The position numbers and the translations under genes were made by a program. DNA of 64,000 nucleotides from Acidobacteriaceae bacterium TAA 166 (lineage in GTDB: Bacteria; Acidobacteriota; Terriglobia; Terriglobales; Acidobacteriaceae): NCBI GenBank assembly GCA_000421065.1, contig ATWD01000002.1, positions 992,001-1,056,000 of the forward strand. Direction: 5' to 3'. The stretch's first letter is position 1. Each line of letters starts with the position of its first letter. Shown piece after piece: positions 19,396-27,825 of this stretch. The notes under the pieces were generated by a model. The model was not told the DNA's origin. It made no database searches and was given only the letters and a program-made list of their open reading frames with translations.

Positions 19396-20250
19396 CTATA
19401 AATGACGACGGTAATGACTGGGGGTCACGTTCAGGGTTCGTCGAAAAGCACGCGTGAAATGAGCGTGGCTAGCGAAACCACACTCAAGGGCGATCTCTAG
19501 TAGTGTAGCCTTTGTATTCTTCATCATCGCCTTCGCCTTTTCGATGCGCCGGAAGACCAGATACTGATGTGGTGTGAATCCCGTTGCAGAGTGGAACATT
19601 CGCAAGAAGTGACTCCTGCTGTAACCGCTCTCGTCAGCAAGTGCAGCCAGGCTTAGGTCCCTATCCAAGTTGGCTTCCATAAGACGGATCACCCGCTGCA
19701 GTCGATGGAAGGGAAGCGATTGCTCGAATGGTAGTGCCGTAACCCTGTCGGTTCCCGCGAGCAACAACCTAGTTGCCAGAGCGTACGTCAAGTGATCGGC
19801 GTAGCCGGCACCGGAGAGCCCTCCGGTCTCCACTTCATCCACGAGAAGAGTAATGAGGTGCTCTATGGACGAGTCTCGGAATCCAATCCTCTGAATTAGA
19901 GCGGGCTCACATCCCAACTCTTCCGCTACGTGTGCAACAAATTGTTTATCGAGTGCGCAGAGTGCCAGGTCAGTTGGGCTGAACGGATTGATGGCAGGCT
20001 GGAGACCGTTCTCGTAGAGGTTAATTGTTCCAGGCTCCTTCTGGTATGGCACCACGTGTCCTGCCCATCCAAGTCGCTCCCCGTAACAAACTTCGTTACC
20101 GTTTGCCATGACGACAATATGACAGTCAGAAATGGTCTCCGCCTTTTCCTCCGGGTCCACCAAGTACCGCTCTACGAGTATGTGTTTCCACCCGAGTCCA
20201 CTACTGGACGCTAAGCGGAGCGCATGTCCGCGAACGATGCTGTTAATCAT
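19396..20250 (-). CDS. AraC-family transcriptional regulator
   Basis: A 284-residue protein with an N-terminal sensor region and a C-terminal pair of helix-turn-helix motifs. The first is LSLAALADESGYSRSHFLRMF (cited to 20 residues as LSLAALADESGYSRSHFLRM), then TPHQYLVFRRIEKAKAMM. The second is LLEIALECGFASHAHFTRAF, ending TPSHYRRHL. It is the last gene of a minus-strand series (sigma factor, glycosyltransferase, SDR, cupin, AraC). It is the only AraC protein in the window and so a candidate reader of the 28-bp boxes at 18533 and 40961, but this is inference. Confidence 0.9.
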   Translation of the reverse strand: MINSIVRGHALRLASSSGLGWKHILVERYLVDPEEKAETISDCHIVVMANGNEVCYGERLGWAGHVVPYQKEPGTINLYENGLQPAINPFSPTDLALCALDKQFVAHVAEELGCEPALIQRIGFRDSSIEHLITLLVDEVETGGLSGAGYADHLTYALATRLLLAGTDRVTALPFEQSLPFHRLQRVIRLMEANLDRDLSLAALADESGYSRSHFLRMFHSATGFTPHQYLVFRRIEKAKAMMKNTKATLLEIALECGFASHAHFTRAFRRTLNVTPSHYRRHL

Positions 20251-20303
20251 CTAATGCATCAACTCCTGGGGCCATTTCGTTGCGCGATGTGTGCCGCTCA
20301 ACA

Positions 20304-20798
20304 TCATGCGAGCGTAATTCCAATGGCAGCATTCTCGACCGAAGACCCTATCCAATACCCGTGTTGCGCAGCGGTTTCGAAAAGGACTCTCAGCTCTTCA
20401 GGGGTAGGCTTGTGCGCCACGAAGTTCGGGTCGAAAGGTTGAGCAAGTTCACGAAAGAAGTTATGGATACCTGCCTTGCTGATCAAAATTGCTCGTACCG
20501 AACCGTCAGTCGTGTTACGAAGAGCATGCTTGACGTTTCCCGGGATGGTAATCAGTTGGCCGACTGTTGCTACGTTCCAATCGGTGGTCTCCTGATAGAC
20601 ATCGAGAGAGCCTTCGAGGAGAAAGAAGAGTTCCGGGTCCGCATGACTGTGGAGCGGGACAACGATTCCAGGTGGCATGGTGGCAGTCATGAAGCTAAGA
20701 TCGTCTCGTCCGCTCCCTGGTTCATTCAGAAACTGCAGTAAGTTGCCTAGTACGACGAATGTCGGTTCATTCAATGGGGTGATGATATTTGATTTCAA
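20304..20798 (-). CDS. Cupin-domain protein
   Basis: A 164-residue protein with a single cupin barrel. Motif 1 is PLHSHADPELFFLLEGSLDV, with the two His and Glu metal ligands (about residues 48-60). Motif 2, IPGNVKHALRN, carries the third His. Small stand-alone cupins are often sensors or isomerases or dioxygenases; no substrate can be assigned. The start appears to be a TTG with GGAG upstream. It lies 53 bp before the AraC gene. Confidence 0.82.
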   Translation of the reverse strand: MKSNIITPLNEPTFVVLGNLLQFLNEPGSGRDDLSFMTATMPPGIVVPLHSHADPELFFLLEGSLDVYQETTDWNVATVGQLITIPGNVKHALRNTTDGSVRAILISKAGIHNFFRELAQPFDPNFVAHKPTPEELRVLFETAAQHGYWIGSSVENAAIGITLA

Positions 20799-20969
20799 AC
20801 GATATCTCCTGCCACAACAAGTGTGCTTGGGTACCCTTCATCTTGAAGGGTGATGCGAGTTCGCGAGCTCAGTCACTTGAGCAGCTTCATGAGCGCTTTC
20901 TCAAAATTACAGCTGACCCATACGAATCGCAGTGTTGATCTCACGACCTCCGCAAACAGTTCATAGCTG

Positions 20970-21722
20970 TCAGGCGGTGTAGCCTCCATCCGCTGTGAGG
21001 CTGGCGCCGGTAATGAAGCCCGCATCTTCTGACGCGAGGTACGCAATGAGGCTTGCGATTTCATGATCCTGCCCAAAGCGCTTCAGTGGAATGAGTTTGA
21101 TGAGCCAATCCACATGTGGTCCCTCCGCCGGATTCATGTCCGTGGTCGTCGGACCAGGTTGAATGTTGTTAACGGTGATGGCACGCGGTGCCAGGTCGAT
21201 TGCCGCTCCCCGAACAAACCCCGCCAGAGCGGCCTTCGTCATGCTATAAATGCTCCCACCAGCAACACCCGTCCTGACGCCTGAAACGCTTCCTATCGTC
21301 ATGATTCTTCCACCGCTCTTCATTGCAGCTGCTGCCGCCTGCGTGCCGATTACTACAGCACGAACATTCACTGCCAGCATGCGATCCAGATCGCCTGTCT
21401 GCACTTGTTCCAACTCTTTGATCAGCAGCTGGCCGGCATTGCTGACGAATATGTCCAGCCCGCCGAAGGTTACCGCGGTTTCTCGCACTGCGCTGCGAAT
21501 GTCACTTTCAGATGCGCTATCTGCCCTAATCGCGAGAGCTCTTCCGCCTCCTGCGGTGATTTCGGCAACAAGAGCGAGAGCCTTTTCTTCCGAAGAGATG
21601 TAGGTAAAGGCGACGTTCGCTCCGTCAGATGCCAAGCGGCGAACGATGCCGGCCCCGATCCCGCGAGAGCCGCCGGTTACAAGTGCTACTTTGCCTTTTA
21701 GTAGATCTTTTTGGGAACTCAT
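20970..21722 (-). CDS. SDR-family NAD(P)-dependent oxidoreductase
   Basis: A 250-residue classical short-chain dehydrogenase. The cofactor motif is TGGSRGIGAG (about residues 16-25), the NAG motif is VSNAGQLL, and the catalytic Tyr-Lys is in YSMTKAAL with an upstream Ser in IGSVSG. It ends with TGASLTADGGYTA, typical of FabG-like members. GGAGG precedes the ATG. The neighbours are a cupin and a glycosyltransferase on the same strand with gaps over 100 bp, so it may have its own promoter. Confidence 0.9.
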   Translation of the reverse strand: MSSQKDLLKGKVALVTGGSRGIGAGIVRRLASDGANVAFTYISSEEKALALVAEITAGGGRALAIRADSASESDIRSAVRETAVTFGGLDIFVSNAGQLLIKELEQVQTGDLDRMLAVNVRAVVIGTQAAAAAMKSGGRIMTIGSVSGVRTGVAGGSIYSMTKAALAGFVRGAAIDLAPRAITVNNIQPGPTTTDMNPAEGPHVDWLIKLIPLKRFGQDHEIASLIAYLASEDAGFITGASLTADGGYTA

Positions 21723-21858
21723 GATTGCCTCCAGACCCGAATGGGCTTTTTAGTGGACTTAACTGTCCAGATTGGTTGTGGGTATTCAGCAGCCATGGAC
21801 TCGTTGGTGCAGCTTTGGTGGTGAAAATCGGCAAGAATCGTTTGAAACTTAGCTGGCA

Positions 21859-23124
21859 CTACAGGCGCTCTGCCTCTGCGACTATGACCACAAGCGCGTC
21901 AGACTGGCGGATGCGCTGGCCAAGCGATTTGGCCTTCGTTTGATAATCCGGCCGGACCAGTATCTTCCGCACGGCAAGTCGGATCTCTTCCTCCGACGGT
22001 GTGCCCGTCTTGAGATCAATACCAACGCCGCTCCACTCAACCCTCGTGCCGACGTAAGGCTTATCTTCGGTCGACCCCGCGGAGATGATGGGAACTCCAA
22101 AGCTAAGCGCCGTTTGGACCCCGTTATAACCTCCGTTGGTGAGAAAGACACTCGCCTTCGGCAGGACGTGCTCGTAGGGAATGTACGGCTTCACTACGGC
22201 ATTTGGAGCGATCGCGATCTTGCTCACATCACCACTTCCTGCGGTCACGACTACATTTACTGGCTCATCCGCGAGAGCAACGATCGCTCGGTTGATGAGT
22301 TGGTCGAAATTCGTGTTTGCCACAGTACCCTGTGTCACGAACACCAAAAGCTTCGACTCCTCCAGTTCCAGCAACCACTCTGGCACATCCGTAGCATTTG
22401 ATGATTGGGGAAGGAGCGGACCTGCGAATCGCAGATTGTCTCTGTTCTCCACCAATGGATACTCAAATTCTTCTACGGTCAGCTGCATCATTCTGTCCGG
22501 AAGTCTGTACATCGTGTCGAACATTTTGAATCCTCCCGGAACGTTGACATCGAGTCGTCTCAGAAGTTCATCGATATACTCAGTTCCGGGCAGAACCGCT
22601 TCGTCAAAGTGCAGGCCGTCTGCGATGTTTCGCTTTTGACCCTCGATGCTGCTGTCAGGTCCACTGAATGGAGAAAAGCCGGCATCTCGCCACATGGGAG
22701 CGATAACACCACATGACATCACTGGCGGTCGTTCGTCTTTCTTCAGAAGAAGCGGAAGGATCCCTAGATACAACACATCGACCAGAATGAGATCCGTCTT
22801 CCCATCATGAATTGCCTTGTGTAGAGCGGCCGCTTGACCGGGTATGGAATCCGCAAACAGACGTTTGAGATGAATGATGTGCTGCTCTAAACCCTCGGCT
22901 CGACTTTCCGCTTCGGAGAATAATGGGCGGAGATCGCGCCAGTTGTAGTTGGCATGTCCGCTCAGTCCATGGAAGTGAAACCCTTGCCGCTCCACACTCT
23001 CCCGGAAGCTATCGGAGGTAAGAAAAGAAACTTCGTGGCCACGCCCCTGGAGTGCTGCTGCAATCTGAAGCATGGGTGTGACATGGCCGAGAAGCGGCGT
23101 GGACGCGACGAGAATTCTACTCAT
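21859..23124 (-). CDS. MGT-type (UGT-like) glycosyltransferase
   Basis: A 421-residue GT-B glycosyltransferase of family GT1. The N-terminus STPLLGHVTPMLQIAAALQ is the acceptor-side Rossmann start. The C-terminal donor-binding motif is FLTNGGYNGVQTALSFGVP, in which the usual HxGxxS/T His is replaced by an N-G-G-Y form. Macrolide-type glycosyltransferases modify small hydrophobic acceptors and can confer resistance. The gene begins 21 bp after the ECF sigma stop and is probably co-transcribed with it, so the sigma factor may control it. Confidence 0.85.
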   Translation of the reverse strand: MSRILVASTPLLGHVTPMLQIAAALQGRGHEVSFLTSDSFRESVERQGFHFHGLSGHANYNWRDLRPLFSEAESRAEGLEQHIIHLKRLFADSIPGQAAALHKAIHDGKTDLILVDVLYLGILPLLLKKDERPPVMSCGVIAPMWRDAGFSPFSGPDSSIEGQKRNIADGLHFDEAVLPGTEYIDELLRRLDVNVPGGFKMFDTMYRLPDRMMQLTVEEFEYPLVENRDNLRFAGPLLPQSSNATDVPEWLLELEESKLLVFVTQGTVANTNFDQLINRAIVALADEPVNVVVTAGSGDVSKIAIAPNAVVKPYIPYEHVLPKASVFLTNGGYNGVQTALSFGVPIISAGSTEDKPYVGTRVEWSGVGIDLKTGTPSEEEIRLAVRKILVRPDYQTKAKSLGQRIRQSDALVVIVAEAERL

Positions 23125-23145
23125 GGGGACCTCTCTTGTGGGTGG

Positions 23146-23811
23146 TTAGACAACGCTCGTTTCAGAGTGGAGCGTCGTGACATGTCGCCGTTGATCACAC
23201 CAATTCGATCGCAGTGAAACCTGCAACAATGAGCGAGCGCGATGGAGCCGTGTTTTTACCGAAGCACTGGTGATCTTCAATAACTCAGCGGTTTCACATG
23301 TGCTCAACTCCTGTATGACACGGAGCTTGAATACACTGCGATAGTCGGAAGACAGTTCTTCCACCGCCTGCTTTAGCAAACAGCTAAGTTCCTGTCTTTC
23401 TATAAACTGCGATGGGATCTCGCGTGTGTCCGGTATGGAGGCGACAAACTCCGCGCCTTCAGCTTCCGAACGGCTGGCAACAGACCTCATCTTGAGAGAG
23501 TTGCGCTGACGCAGGCGGTTGCGAGCTTCATTGATAGTGATGCTCGTGAGCCAGGTGCTGAACTGCGAGCGCCCTTGGAACGTGTTCAGCTTGAGGAACG
23601 CCTTGAGAAGGCTTTCTTGTGCTACGTCCCTCGCGTCTTCCTCGTCTTTCATATGCAGAAGAGCAACGCGATAGACACGATCCTCGTATGGCTGAATCAG
23701 CACCTCGTACAGATAGGTATCGCCGCTCAAGATTGCAACGATCAGATCGTGATCCGATCGTTGGTCTTCTGCCTTAGAGGCCTTTCCCGCAGATGTCATA
23801 GCGTTGTTCAA
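23146..23811 (-). CDS. ECF-type RNA polymerase sigma factor
   Basis: About 220 residues. Region 2 is visible as YEDRVYRVALLHMKDEEDAR followed by DVAQESLLKAFLKLNTF, and region 4 as LSTCETAELLKITSASVKTR. It has no long C-terminal extension, so it is not an ECF41-type factor, and no anti-sigma gene is adjacent. The start is a TTG at 23811 or the ATG at 23799. The 35-bp element lies 54 bp upstream, between this gene and the divergent PAS kinase. Downstream it runs into the glycosyltransferase gene. Confidence 0.9.
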   Translation of the reverse strand: MNNAMTSAGKASKAEDQRSDHDLIVAILSGDTYLYEVLIQPYEDRVYRVALLHMKDEEDARDVAQESLLKAFLKLNTFQGRSQFSTWLTSITINEARNRLRQRNSLKMRSVASRSEAEGAEFVASIPDTREIPSQFIERQELSCLLKQAVEELSSDYRSVFKLRVIQELSTCETAELLKITSASVKTRLHRARSLLQVSLRSNWCDQRRHVTTLHSETSVV

Positions 23812-23865
23812 TGCAATCTTCGACCTCTCGCTACCACTCGTTTGATTAAGACAGGCGAAGAGTCT

Positions 23866-23900
23866 TTACTCCATTGAACGAAGGTATTGATCGATACCTT
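23866..23900 (-). promoter_or_regulatory. Conserved 35-bp regulatory element, copy 2
   Basis: The near-perfect palindrome AAGGTATTGATCGATACCTT occupies 23881-23900, followed on the minus strand by CGTTCAATGGA. It lies in the divergent gap between the ECF sigma gene (54 bp to its start) and the PAS histidine kinase (92 bp to its start), so one site could control both. Copies are at 18255-18289 and 38612-38646. Confidence 0.72.
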
Positions 23901-23904
23901 GGTA

Positions 23905-23932
23905 TTGGGTCAGAGCCCAGTTTCGCTAAAAT
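23905..23932 (+). promoter_or_regulatory. Possible sigma-70-type promoter for the PAS kinase
   Basis: A -35-like TTGGGT (23905-23910), a 16-bp spacer and a -10-like TAAAAT (23927-23932) sit directly beside the palindrome at 23881-23900 and about 60 bp before the kinase ATG. The placement suits regulation by a protein bound at the palindrome. Confidence 0.35.
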
Positions 23933-23991
23933 GTGACAGGATGCAGTGACCACTCGCGCAAGCGAGCAACGTCCCGACAGGACCATTCACA

Positions 23992-25938
23992 ATGGCTGAG
24001 TCCACCGACAGGACATCGAACCGATCAGGCAGCGCGCAAAGCGACAATGTGCTCGCGCCGGGGAGTGGTGCCGACAGCGAATATCTTCGTAAGCTGCTGG
24101 ATAGCATCCCCGCGCTGGTAGCTTCACTCAATCCCAATTGGGAAGTCGAATTCGTCAATCAATCCCTACTTAGCTACTTGGGGAAGCCCTTGGAGGAGTT
24201 GAAAGACTGGAAGAATAGTGGCGTCGTCCATCCCCACGATCTTGAAACCGCAATCGCTAGTGTCGCCAAAGCCGACCGGACTGGCGAGGCATTCAACATG
24301 GAAGTGCGGTGTCGTCGTCATGACGATAGCTTCCATTGGTTCCAGATTCACGCTGTACCGTTTCGCAGTTCGGATGGACTCATCGAGCGTTGGAATGTCC
24401 AGATGGTGGATATTGAAGACAGGAAGCATACGGAACATGCATTGGAATCCAGAGAACGAGATCTCAGGATTGCCATCGACACCATGCCAGTCCTCGCCTG
24501 GTCGGCTAACCCTGATGGTACCGCAGATTTTTTCAATGAACACTTTCTCACCTATACCGGCCTGAGCTCTGAGCTAGCTGCGGGCTGGGGTTGGACTTCC
24601 GCACTCCATCCTGATGATCGCGCTCCTCTGGCAGCTTATTGGCAGACCCTGGTTGCTGAGGGACATGAGGGTGAGTTCGAGGCTCGGATGCGCCGCTTTG
24701 ACGGTGCGTACCGATATTTACTTTTTCGGGCCAACCCACTACGCGATGACGACGGAAGAATAGTGAAATGGTTTGGGACGAATACCGACATCAACGATCG
24801 GAAGGAAGCCGAGGAACAACTACGGCGAAGCGAAGCGTTCCTCGCCGAAGCCCAGCACCTCACGCGCATAGGTAGATTCTCGTGGTGTGTTGCGACAGGC
24901 GAGATCAGGTGGTCAGAAGAGTTGTATTCCATGTTCGACTTCGAACCAGGAGCAACCATCACATTCGATCTCATCGCCAGCCGCTGCCATCCGGATGACC
25001 TGAGCTATCTCTCGGATATGCATTATCGGGCAAGTCAGGCCATGAGAGACCTCGAATATGAACATCGTGTCATCATGTCCGATGGACGGGTGAAATACCT
25101 GCACCTTATAGCCCACGCTCGTGAAGATGCCGGGGAAACGCTTGAGTATATCGGAGCCGCCCAAGACGTCACACAGCGCAGGCTTGGAGAAGAAGCGCTT
25201 GCCAAAGCACGGCAGGAACTCGCCAACGTAACGAGGGCAACCAGCCTCGGGGTTCTGACAGCATCTATTGCCCATGAAGTGAATCAGCCACTGGCAGGGA
25301 TCATAACCAATGCAAGTACCTGCCTGCGGATGCTCGATGGAACCCCTCCGAACGTCGATGGAGCCCGGGAAACAGCTCGCCGAACAATTCGAGATGGCAA
25401 TCGAGCCGCCGCCGTCATTGCGAGGCTGCGCAGTCTCTTCGGACAAAAAAAGATCGTCGCCGGGCCGATCAATCTCTCCGAGGTGGCACAAGAAGTTATT
25501 TCCATGTCCGCAAGCGAGTTGCATGGGAGACGCGTGAGCTTACAACAAGAACTTGCAGACGACCTGCCTCTGATCCAGGCAGATCGCATCCAGCTTCAAC
25601 AAGTGATTCTTAATCTGCTACGCAATGCAGCAGATGCGATAGAAGGCGTCACTGATCGCCCTAGGGCCATCCGGATCACCACGGCGCGGGATGGCGCACA
25701 TGTTTACCTCGCAGTCCGGGATGCCGGAATAGGCTTAGACCCTCTCCTCGGCGAAACCATCTTCGAAGCCTTTAATACGACGAAGCCCAACGGCATGGGG
25801 ATTGGGCTCTCGGTTAGCCGCTCGATCATTACCGCTCACCATGGACTAATTTGGGGGGAGCAGAATGATGGGCCCGGGGCCACCTTTACTTTTTCACTAC
25901 CGATTCAGCCTCCGACTGAAGACACGATGAATGCCTAA
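23992..25938 (+). CDS. PAS-domain sensor histidine kinase
   Basis: A 648-residue cytoplasmic kinase without membrane segments. It has three PAS/PAC units (about residues 25-140, 150-265 and 275-395), the first two linked through a DIEDRKHTEHALE connector. A HisKA domain follows with the phospho-His in ASIAHEVNQPLAG (about His428), then an HATPase domain with N-box LNLLRNAADA and G-boxes DAGIGLDP and GMGIGLSV. The HisKA type (HEVNQPLA) is that of FixL/DctB-like kinases. It is followed by a single-domain receiver and a FixJ-type regulator, which are its probable partners. Ligand is unknown; no heme-PAS residues can be confirmed. Confidence 0.92.
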   Translation: MAESTDRTSNRSGSAQSDNVLAPGSGADSEYLRKLLDSIPALVASLNPNWEVEFVNQSLLSYLGKPLEELKDWKNSGVVHPHDLETAIASVAKADRTGEAFNMEVRCRRHDDSFHWFQIHAVPFRSSDGLIERWNVQMVDIEDRKHTEHALESRERDLRIAIDTMPVLAWSANPDGTADFFNEHFLTYTGLSSELAAGWGWTSALHPDDRAPLAAYWQTLVAEGHEGEFEARMRRFDGAYRYLLFRANPLRDDDGRIVKWFGTNTDINDRKEAEEQLRRSEAFLAEAQHLTRIGRFSWCVATGEIRWSEELYSMFDFEPGATITFDLIASRCHPDDLSYLSDMHYRASQAMRDLEYEHRVIMSDGRVKYLHLIAHAREDAGETLEYIGAAQDVTQRRLGEEALAKARQELANVTRATSLGVLTASIAHEVNQPLAGIITNASTCLRMLDGTPPNVDGARETARRTIRDGNRAAAVIARLRSLFGQKKIVAGPINLSEVAQEVISMSASELHGRRVSLQQELADDLPLIQADRIQLQQVILNLLRNAADAIEGVTDRPRAIRITTARDGAHVYLAVRDAGIGLDPLLGETIFEAFNTTKPNGMGIGLSVSRSIITAHHGLIWGEQNDGPGATFTFSLPIQPPTEDTMNA

Positions 25939-26216
25939 AAGCGGCACACCTGTAATTCCCGCAAATGTTCTTACCCTATGTTCGGTCTTGCTCTCCTAAA
26001 CCGATACCTAAGTACAATAGCCACCTGATGCTATCCAAAGAGATTATTGTCTTTGGGGATGCGGTGCTCAGCCCTTCACTTCTGCCGCACGGTTTACGTT
26101 GTCAGAAGAACGTCAGCGCTCTCCCGCGTAAATATCGACTTAGTCTTGGCAATTTACGCGTCGCCCAACGAGCTTGATTGCAGACAGGACCCTACGAAAT
26201 GCGGAGCAGAAGCTAG

Positions 26217-26588
26217 ATGTCCCCACGACCGTTCGTGACGGTGATTGACGATGACGAATCCGTACGTGAGTCACTCCCAGACCTCCTCAACGAATTTGGT
26301 TTCGAAACGGCGGTGTTTCCTTCATCAGAGGCATTTTTGCTTTCGGAAGCTTTTTCGAAAACTGAATGTCTGATTCTGGATGTCAACATGCCGGGAACTA
26401 CCGGACCGGATCTTCAACGCGAGTTGAGGAATCAGAGCCGCGCCATCCCAATCATTTTCATCACCGCCCGGAAGGACGAGGGAGAGCGCGCAAGCAGGAT
26501 GGCACACGGTGCTGTCGAGTGCCTTTTTAAACCTTTCAGTGACACGGCCCTTCTGGAGGCCTTGCAAACTGTATTCCGCCACAGGTAA
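26217..26588 (+). CDS. Single-domain response regulator (receiver only)
   Basis: A 123-residue CheY-like receiver. It has the acidic pocket VIDDDES at the N-terminus, the phospho-acceptor in CLILDVNMPG, a Thr in FITARKDEG, and the Lys in LFKPFSD. It has no output domain, so it may act as a phosphate sink or relay for the PAS kinase 280 bp upstream. A FixJ-like regulator follows 35 bp later. Confidence 0.88.
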   Translation: MSPRPFVTVIDDDESVRESLPDLLNEFGFETAVFPSSEAFLLSEAFSKTECLILDVNMPGTTGPDLQRELRNQSRAIPIIFITARKDEGERASRMAHGAVECLFKPFSDTALLEALQTVFRHR

Positions 26589-26623
26589 ACGCTCCTGTCT
26601 ACGTAGTGTGAGGTCGAACTAGA

Positions 26624-27730
26624 ATGTCAGAGACAACCATTCGCGTTATCAGGGAACAGTCAAAAGGTATGGTTTACGCTAAACCAATCGTGTTTGTGGT
26701 GGACGATGACGTCTCAGTGCGTGAGTCGCTTGAGCTACTGATTGACAATGAGGGCTGGCGAGCGGAGCTGTTTATGTCGGCTCAGGACTTCCTGCAGCGT
26801 GAGCGTCCTGATGTGCCACATTGCTTAATTCTGGATATTTCTATGCCAGGCCTGAATGGCCTTGAGCTGCAGAGGCAGCTTGCCGGAGAGCGGCCCGAGA
26901 TGCCGATTATCTTCATCACGGGACACGGCGACATCCCCAGCACTGTCCAGGCGATGAAAGCAGGAGCAATCGAATTTCTTACAAAGCCATTTAGCGACCA
27001 GGCACTACTCAATGCCATTCAAACCTCGCTTGACCGCAGCGGAGTAGTGCTGCATCGTGAGACCGAGGTGCTTGAACTGAGGCGAAGATACGCTCAACTC
27101 ACCGCACGGGAACGGGACGTCATGTCCTTGGTTGTGGCGGGGCTTCCCAATAAACAGGTAGGTGGTGAGTTGGGTATCAGCGAGATCACGGTGAAAGCAC
27201 ACCGTGGAAACGTGATGCGAAAGATGGAGGCTGGCTCACTGGCCGATCTGGTAAAGATGGCAGGACGCGTCCGCATCAAGGTTCCTCGCAATGTGTCTAA
27301 CAGCAGTCAGGGGCTTGGCGGCGCGGTTGCGGATGCCACAGGGGCGATTAGGATCCTCAGCATTGAAGACCATCCGATCTTTCGGGATGGCCTCAGCATG
27401 ATTCTCAGTTCGCAGAAAGATCTTCAGCTCATCGGACAATCTCCCACTGCACGAGATGGAGTTCAGAAGTTTGAGAAACTGCGTCCAGACATCGTGCTCC
27501 TGGATCTGAGCCTCCCTGATGTTGATGGCCTTAACGTGTTGCAGGAACTCCTGGTAATTTCGCCGCGTGCACGCGTCATCATCTTAACGACGTCAGACAA
27601 CACCGCAGATATGCAGGCCGCTCTCAAAATCGGGGCGGCCGCCTACATCTTAAAGAGCATGCCTCGCGAAAAAATCCTTGCCATCATTCGGGATGTTCAT
27701 GCGCGGCCCGGGATATTGTCCGGGAAATAG
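26624..27730 (+). CDS. FixJ-type response regulator fused to a second, NarL-type receiver
   Basis: A 368-residue protein. Residues about 20-140 are a receiver (FVVDDDVS, phospho-Asp in LILDISMPG, Lys in LTKPFSD). Residues about 155-220 are a LuxR helix-turn-helix (LTARERDVMSLVVAG, ISEITVKAHRGNVMRKME). A linker leads to a second receiver from about residue 240 (RILSIEDHPIFRDGLSMIL, phospho-Asp in VLLDLSLPDVDG, Lys in YILKSM). The second receiver is NarL-like but has no helix-turn-helix; the frame stops where one would begin. Just past the stop, the shifted frame reads VREIALHLPPKALM, which resembles a NarL linker, so the second output domain was probably lost. Confidence 0.85.
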   Translation: MSETTIRVIREQSKGMVYAKPIVFVVDDDVSVRESLELLIDNEGWRAELFMSAQDFLQRERPDVPHCLILDISMPGLNGLELQRQLAGERPEMPIIFITGHGDIPSTVQAMKAGAIEFLTKPFSDQALLNAIQTSLDRSGVVLHRETEVLELRRRYAQLTARERDVMSLVVAGLPNKQVGGELGISEITVKAHRGNVMRKMEAGSLADLVKMAGRVRIKVPRNVSNSSQGLGGAVADATGAIRILSIEDHPIFRDGLSMILSSQKDLQLIGQSPTARDGVQKFEKLRPDIVLLDLSLPDVDGLNVLQELLVISPRARVIILTTSDNTADMQAALKIGAAAYILKSMPREKILAIIRDVHARPGILSGK

Positions 27731-27825
27731 CCCTCCATCTGCCTCCGAAAGCACTGATGAGTAGATCTTTGGGTTTAGAAGATTCGAGACGACTTTCAAG
27801 GGAAAGGGTACTTTCCTTCAAGACA

